NCBI RefSeq assembly: GCF_030580855.1 | Contig: NZ_JAUQOP010000019.1 | Coordinates: forward strand, 34,246-98,245 | Length of the DNA: 64,000 bases | Origin: Pseudomonas citrullilanati | GTDB taxonomy: Bacteria; Pseudomonadota; Gammaproteobacteria; Pseudomonadales; Pseudomonadaceae | Direction of reading: 5' to 3' | In this document: piece after piece, positions 61,751-64,000 of the stretch | Numbering within the stretch: position 1 is the first letter of the stretch | Layout of the letters: every line of letters begins with the position of its first letter | The notes under the pieces: generated by a model | What the model was told of the DNA's origin: nothing | The model's input: the letters and a program-made list of their open reading frames with translations, nothing else | Database searches by the model: none | Translations under genes and position numbers: made by a program

Positions 61751-62053
61751 TCAGGCGATGGGCTGGTGGACGGTGACCAGTTTGGTGCCGTCGGGAAATG
61801 TGGCCTCGACCTGGATCTCCGGGATCATCTCCGCGATGCCTTCCATCACCTGTTCGCGGCTCAGCAACGTGGTGCCGTAGTGCATCAGCTCGGCCACGGT
61901 CTGGCCGTCACGGGCGCCTTCGAGCAGGGCCGCGGAAATGTAGGCCATGGCCTCCGGATAATTGAGCTTCAGACCACGGGCCAACCGCCGCTCGGCGACG
62001 AGGCCGGCGGTGAAGATCAGCAACTTGTCTTTTTCGCGTGGGGTCAGGTCCAT
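61751..62053 (-). CDS. ureA: Urease gamma subunit UreA
   Basis: The 100-aa subunit starts [18 protein letters not shown], continues [19 protein letters not shown] and ends with the conserved [13 protein letters not shown]. It forms the UreABC core with UreB and UreC. ATG at 62053 is chosen over one two codons upstream because the family begins MDLTPRE. It is separated from ureD by a 225-bp repeat-rich gap, so some independent transcription is possible. Confidence 0.97.
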   Translation of the reverse strand: MDLTPREKDKLLIFTAGLVAERRLARGLKLNYPEAMAYISAALLEGARDGQTVAELMHYGTTLLSREQVMEGIAEMIPEIQVEATFPDGTKLVTVHQPIA

Positions 62054-62101
62054 GTGCAATCCATAAGGGCAGATAGAAAATTAGGGCTCAAAACAGGTAC
62101 C

Positions 62102-62161
62102 CCTGTGGGAACAACACCTGTGGGAACAACACCTGTGAGAGCAAAGCCTGTGGGAGCAAAG
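62102..62161. repeat. Four tandem 15-bp repeats
   Basis: CCTGTGGGAACAACA occurs twice in perfect tandem at 62102-62131 and is followed by two diverged copies, CCTGTGAGAGCAAAG and CCTGTGGGAGCAAAG, to 62161. The last unit runs into the left arm of a REPIN and matches its first bases, which suggests that the array arose by slippage at the REP end. Confidence 0.85.
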
Positions 62162-62235
62162 CTTGCTCGCGACAGCACCTGGGTCCATCAGAAGGACCGC
62201 GTTATCGTTTATCGCGAGCAAGCTTTGCTCCCACA
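62149..62235. repeat. REPIN, AAAGCTTGCTCGCGA variant
   Basis: TGTGGGAGCAAAGCTTGCTC (left arm) and its inverse, ending AGCTTTGCTCCCACA, enclose about 40 bp. The loop is nearly identical, in reverse complement, to the element at 63893-63982. With the 15-bp tandem array it fills the gap between ureA and ureD. Confidence 0.87.
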
Positions 62236-62278
62236 GACAGTCATTGCTTGCACAGTGTTGATCCCACAGCAAAGCCAT

Positions 62279-63121
62279 TCAGGTACTCCAGATTCTCGGG
62301 GGCACGGCTTCGCGCCCCAGCAACGCCGGCCTGAGCAAGCGCCACAATTCGATCAACCATCCCCGCGCCAGCAACGCTTCGCTCGCCAGACACCGCGCCA
62401 CGACCAGGCCGGGCAATTGGGTCAGGTCGCCACGAACGTCATGGCCCAGGGATCGGCACTGCTCCAGCAATGCGCCATCGATTTCGCCGGTCACCAGCAA
62501 GGTGGCGAATACCGGGTCGCCGCCCAACCCGATCGGGGAGTCGAGCAAGCCATCGCCGCCCACAATGCGCTGGCGTTCGTGCCACAGCAACTGTCCGTCG
62601 CGGCGAATGTCCAGGTGCGACTGGAAATGCCCCAGGTCGAAGCGCTCGCCACTGGCCGGCCGGCCGAGGGCGACCATGTCCCAGTAAAACAGGCGCCCGT
62701 CGCCGTGCAGGTCGACGGTGGTGCGCAGCTCGGCCTGGGCCGCGCTGAAGACGATGGTTTCCTGGGGCAGCCATTCCAGCGTCGCCCCGGCGTCGACACT
62801 CAGGGCCAGGTGCTGGTACGCCGGGCTGGCGGCGCGGTACCACTTGGCCGCGCCGGGGCTGGTCAGTTGCACCCAGGCGCCCGTGCCGACGTGGGCGCGG
62901 ATGTCCAGGCGGTCACCGCCGGCAATCCCGCCCGGCGGATGGACGATGATGTGCTGGCACACCTCGGGGCCTTCGGCGTAGAGGTGCTTCTGTACCCGCA
63001 ACGGGCCTGCATGGCGGCGTTGGACCGGGCGTGTACTGTCGCCGAAACGGGCATAGCCAAGGTCCAGCTCGGCGTGCCAACGGGGGGTGAACAGGTTTGT
63101 CGCGGACAGGGGTAGGTTCAT
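62279..63121 (-). CDS. ureD: Urease accessory protein UreD
   Basis: The 280-aa beta-helical protein binds apo-urease as part of the UreDFG activation complex. Recognisable features are [19 protein letters not shown] at the N-terminus, [18 protein letters not shown] near residues 60-77, [11 protein letters not shown] and [14 protein letters not shown]. The gene reads towards ureA. Upstream, 30 bp away, is the urea transporter gene urtE on the same strand, which links uptake and hydrolysis. Confidence 0.95.
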   Translation of the reverse strand: MNLPLSATNLFTPRWHAELDLGYARFGDSTRPVQRRHAGPLRVQKHLYAEGPEVCQHIIVHPPGGIAGGDRLDIRAHVGTGAWVQLTSPGAAKWYRAASPAYQHLALSVDAGATLEWLPQETIVFSAAQAELRTTVDLHGDGRLFYWDMVALGRPASGERFDLGHFQSHLDIRRDGQLLWHERQRIVGGDGLLDSPIGLGGDPVFATLLVTGEIDGALLEQCRSLGHDVRGDLTQLPGLVVARCLASEALLARGWLIELWRLLRPALLGREAVPPRIWST

Positions 63122-63151
63122 GATTTCTGATGATTGTCAGGAGGCTACAGA

Positions 63152-63850
63152 CTAGATCGTAACCAGCCCGCGCACACCCTCGGCCTCCATGTTTTCTCCG
63201 CGCCCCTGCTGCACGATTTCGCCCCGGGACATCACCAGGTACTGATCGGCCAGCTCGGCGGCGAAGTCGTAGAACTGCTCCACCAGCAAGATCGCCATGT
63301 CGCCGCGGGCGGCCAGTTTCTTGATGACCAGGCCGATCTCCTTGATCACCGAGGGCTGGATGCCTTCGGTGGGTTCGTCGAGGATCAGCAGCCGCGGACG
63401 GCTGGCCAGGGCCCGGCCGATGGCGAGCTGCTGTTGCTGGCCGCCGGACAGGTCGCCGCCACGGCGGTGCTTCATCTGCAGCAGCACCGGGAACAGTTCG
63501 TAGATGAACGCCGGCACTTCCTTGGCCTGCGAACCGGGAAAGCGCGACAGGCCCATCAGCAGGTTTTCTTCCACCGTCAGCCGGCCGAAAATCTCCCGGC
63601 CCTGGGGCACGTAGGCGATGCCGGCGTGGACCCGCTGGTGCGGCTTGAAGGCGGTGATGGCCTGGCCTTCCCAGTTCACCGCGCCTTCCCTGGCCGGCAA
63701 CAGGCCCATCAGGCATTTGAGCAGGGTGGTCTTGCCCACGCCGTTGCGACCCAGCAGGCAGGTCACTTCGCCGACCTTCACGTCGAACGACAGGCCCCGC
63801 AGGATGTGGCTACCGCCGTAGTACTGGTGCAGCTTGTCGACTTGCAGCAT
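63152..63850 (-). CDS. urtE: Urea ABC transporter ATP-binding protein UrtE
   Basis: The 232-aa LivF-like ATPase has Walker A GRNGVGKTTLLKC near residues 32-44, signature LSGGQQQQLAIGRAL near 135-149 and Walker B LLILDEPTEGIQPSV, plus the family N-terminus MLQVDKLHQYYGGSHILRG. UrtE assignment rests on the EGIQPS-type Walker B extension and on position next to ureD; a LivF assignment for other amino acids is less likely. The other urt genes would lie beyond the window's right edge. Confidence 0.93.
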   Translation of the reverse strand: MLQVDKLHQYYGGSHILRGLSFDVKVGEVTCLLGRNGVGKTTLLKCLMGLLPAREGAVNWEGQAITAFKPHQRVHAGIAYVPQGREIFGRLTVEENLLMGLSRFPGSQAKEVPAFIYELFPVLLQMKHRRGGDLSGGQQQQLAIGRALASRPRLLILDEPTEGIQPSVIKEIGLVIKKLAARGDMAILLVEQFYDFAAELADQYLVMSRGEIVQQGRGENMEAEGVRGLVTI

Positions 63851-63892
63851 TTCCAGATTCTCCTCAAGCCTGCTGTCGGAGCGATAGCTTTC

Positions 63893-63982
63893 TGTGGGAG
63901 CAAAGCTTGCTCGCGACGAACGATAACGCGGTCCTTCTGATGGACCGAGGTGCTGCCGTCGCGATCAAGCATTTCTCCCACA
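63893..63982. repeat. REPIN upstream of urtE
   Basis: TGTGGGAGCAAAGCTTGCTC starts the element, and a degenerate inverse (GCGATCAAGCATTTCTCCCACA) ends it. Its loop is nearly the reverse complement of that at 62149-62235, making a long inverted repeat around ureD-urtE. Confidence 0.85.
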
Positions 63983-64000
63983 ATCCCGCAGCCACAAACG

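Noticed and set aside
62102..62235. Possible CRISPR-like array at the 15-bp repeats
   Set aside because: The units are contiguous with no spacers, diverge progressively, and no cas genes are present; it is a tandem repeat at a REP end.

Overview
The window is a chromosomal segment of a Pseudomonas, most likely of the P. fluorescens group. The evidence is high GC, azurin, the gene order hisZ-purA-rnr-rlmB-rpsF-rpsR-rplI-dnaB and pncB-nadE-azu, the amaR/amaB/amaA set, urease genes interleaved with GNAT acetyltransferases, and many intergenic Pseudomonas-type REP/REPIN palindromes (core GTGGGAGCGAGC..GCTCGCGA and a second family with core GTGGCGAGGGGATTTATCCCC). Gene order resembles the P. aeruginosa region around dnaB/azu/ure. 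The species call is inference. No insertion sequence, prophage or CRISPR array was seen.

Layout. 1-12.1 kb is housekeeping: the end of hisZ, purA, a chemoreceptor, two identical tRNA-Leu(CAG) cassettes, rnr-rlmB, the ribosomal operon rpsF-rpsR-(DUF2232-like membrane gene)-rplI, and dnaB. 12.2-14.6 kb is a YgiQ-type radical SAM gene. 14.9-16.8 kb is an accessory-looking, lower-GC island: a 307-residue protein of unknown function with hydrophobic segments, followed by two paralogous four-helix membrane proteins. It looks like an undescribed toxin/immunity-type module. 16.9-23.7 kb holds a transglutaminase/DUF2126, permuted ATP-grasp plus alpha-E, transglutaminase operon, a predicted but uncharacterised peptide-ligation system. 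23.9-27.8 kb has a small basic protein, a LOG-family hydrolase, a 29-codon small gene, azurin, and the NAD-salvage pair pncB-nadE. 28.2-37.7 kb carries the lysine/pipecolate genes (LysR regulator, amaB, amaA) followed by a branched-chain-type amino-acid ABC transporter. That transporter lies behind a consensus sigma-54 promoter with an NtrC-like site and direct repeats at enhancer distance.

37.7-38.5 kb is a gene-free stretch with DnaA-box-like motifs in a duplicated 53-bp module. 38.5-43.9 kb has a YdfG-like dehydrogenase, an AGE-family epimerase, urease accessory genes ureE-ureF-ureG-hupE/ureJ, and a DesT/FabR-type TetR regulator. 44.1-53.4 kb has a secreted protein of 14-residue repeats, a hairpin-rich intergenic region (possible sRNA or attenuator), an AsmA protein, a ferritin-like protein, a lipase without signal peptide, a PsiF protein, an AI-2E-type transporter, a YegD-like Hsp70 and cbpA-cbpM. 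53.5-58.5 kb is one 1676-codon gene for a giant LRR/NEL-type E3 ubiquitin ligase-like putative effector. 58.5-64 kb is the urease operon read leftwards: urtE, ureD, ureA, two GNAT genes, ureB, ureC.

Functional themes are nitrogen acquisition and turnover (urea uptake and urease, amino-acid ABC transport, lysine catabolism), NAD salvage, core translation and replication, and two candidate interaction modules (the 14.9-16.8 kb island and the NEL protein). Functions are read from motifs by eye. No database search was run.
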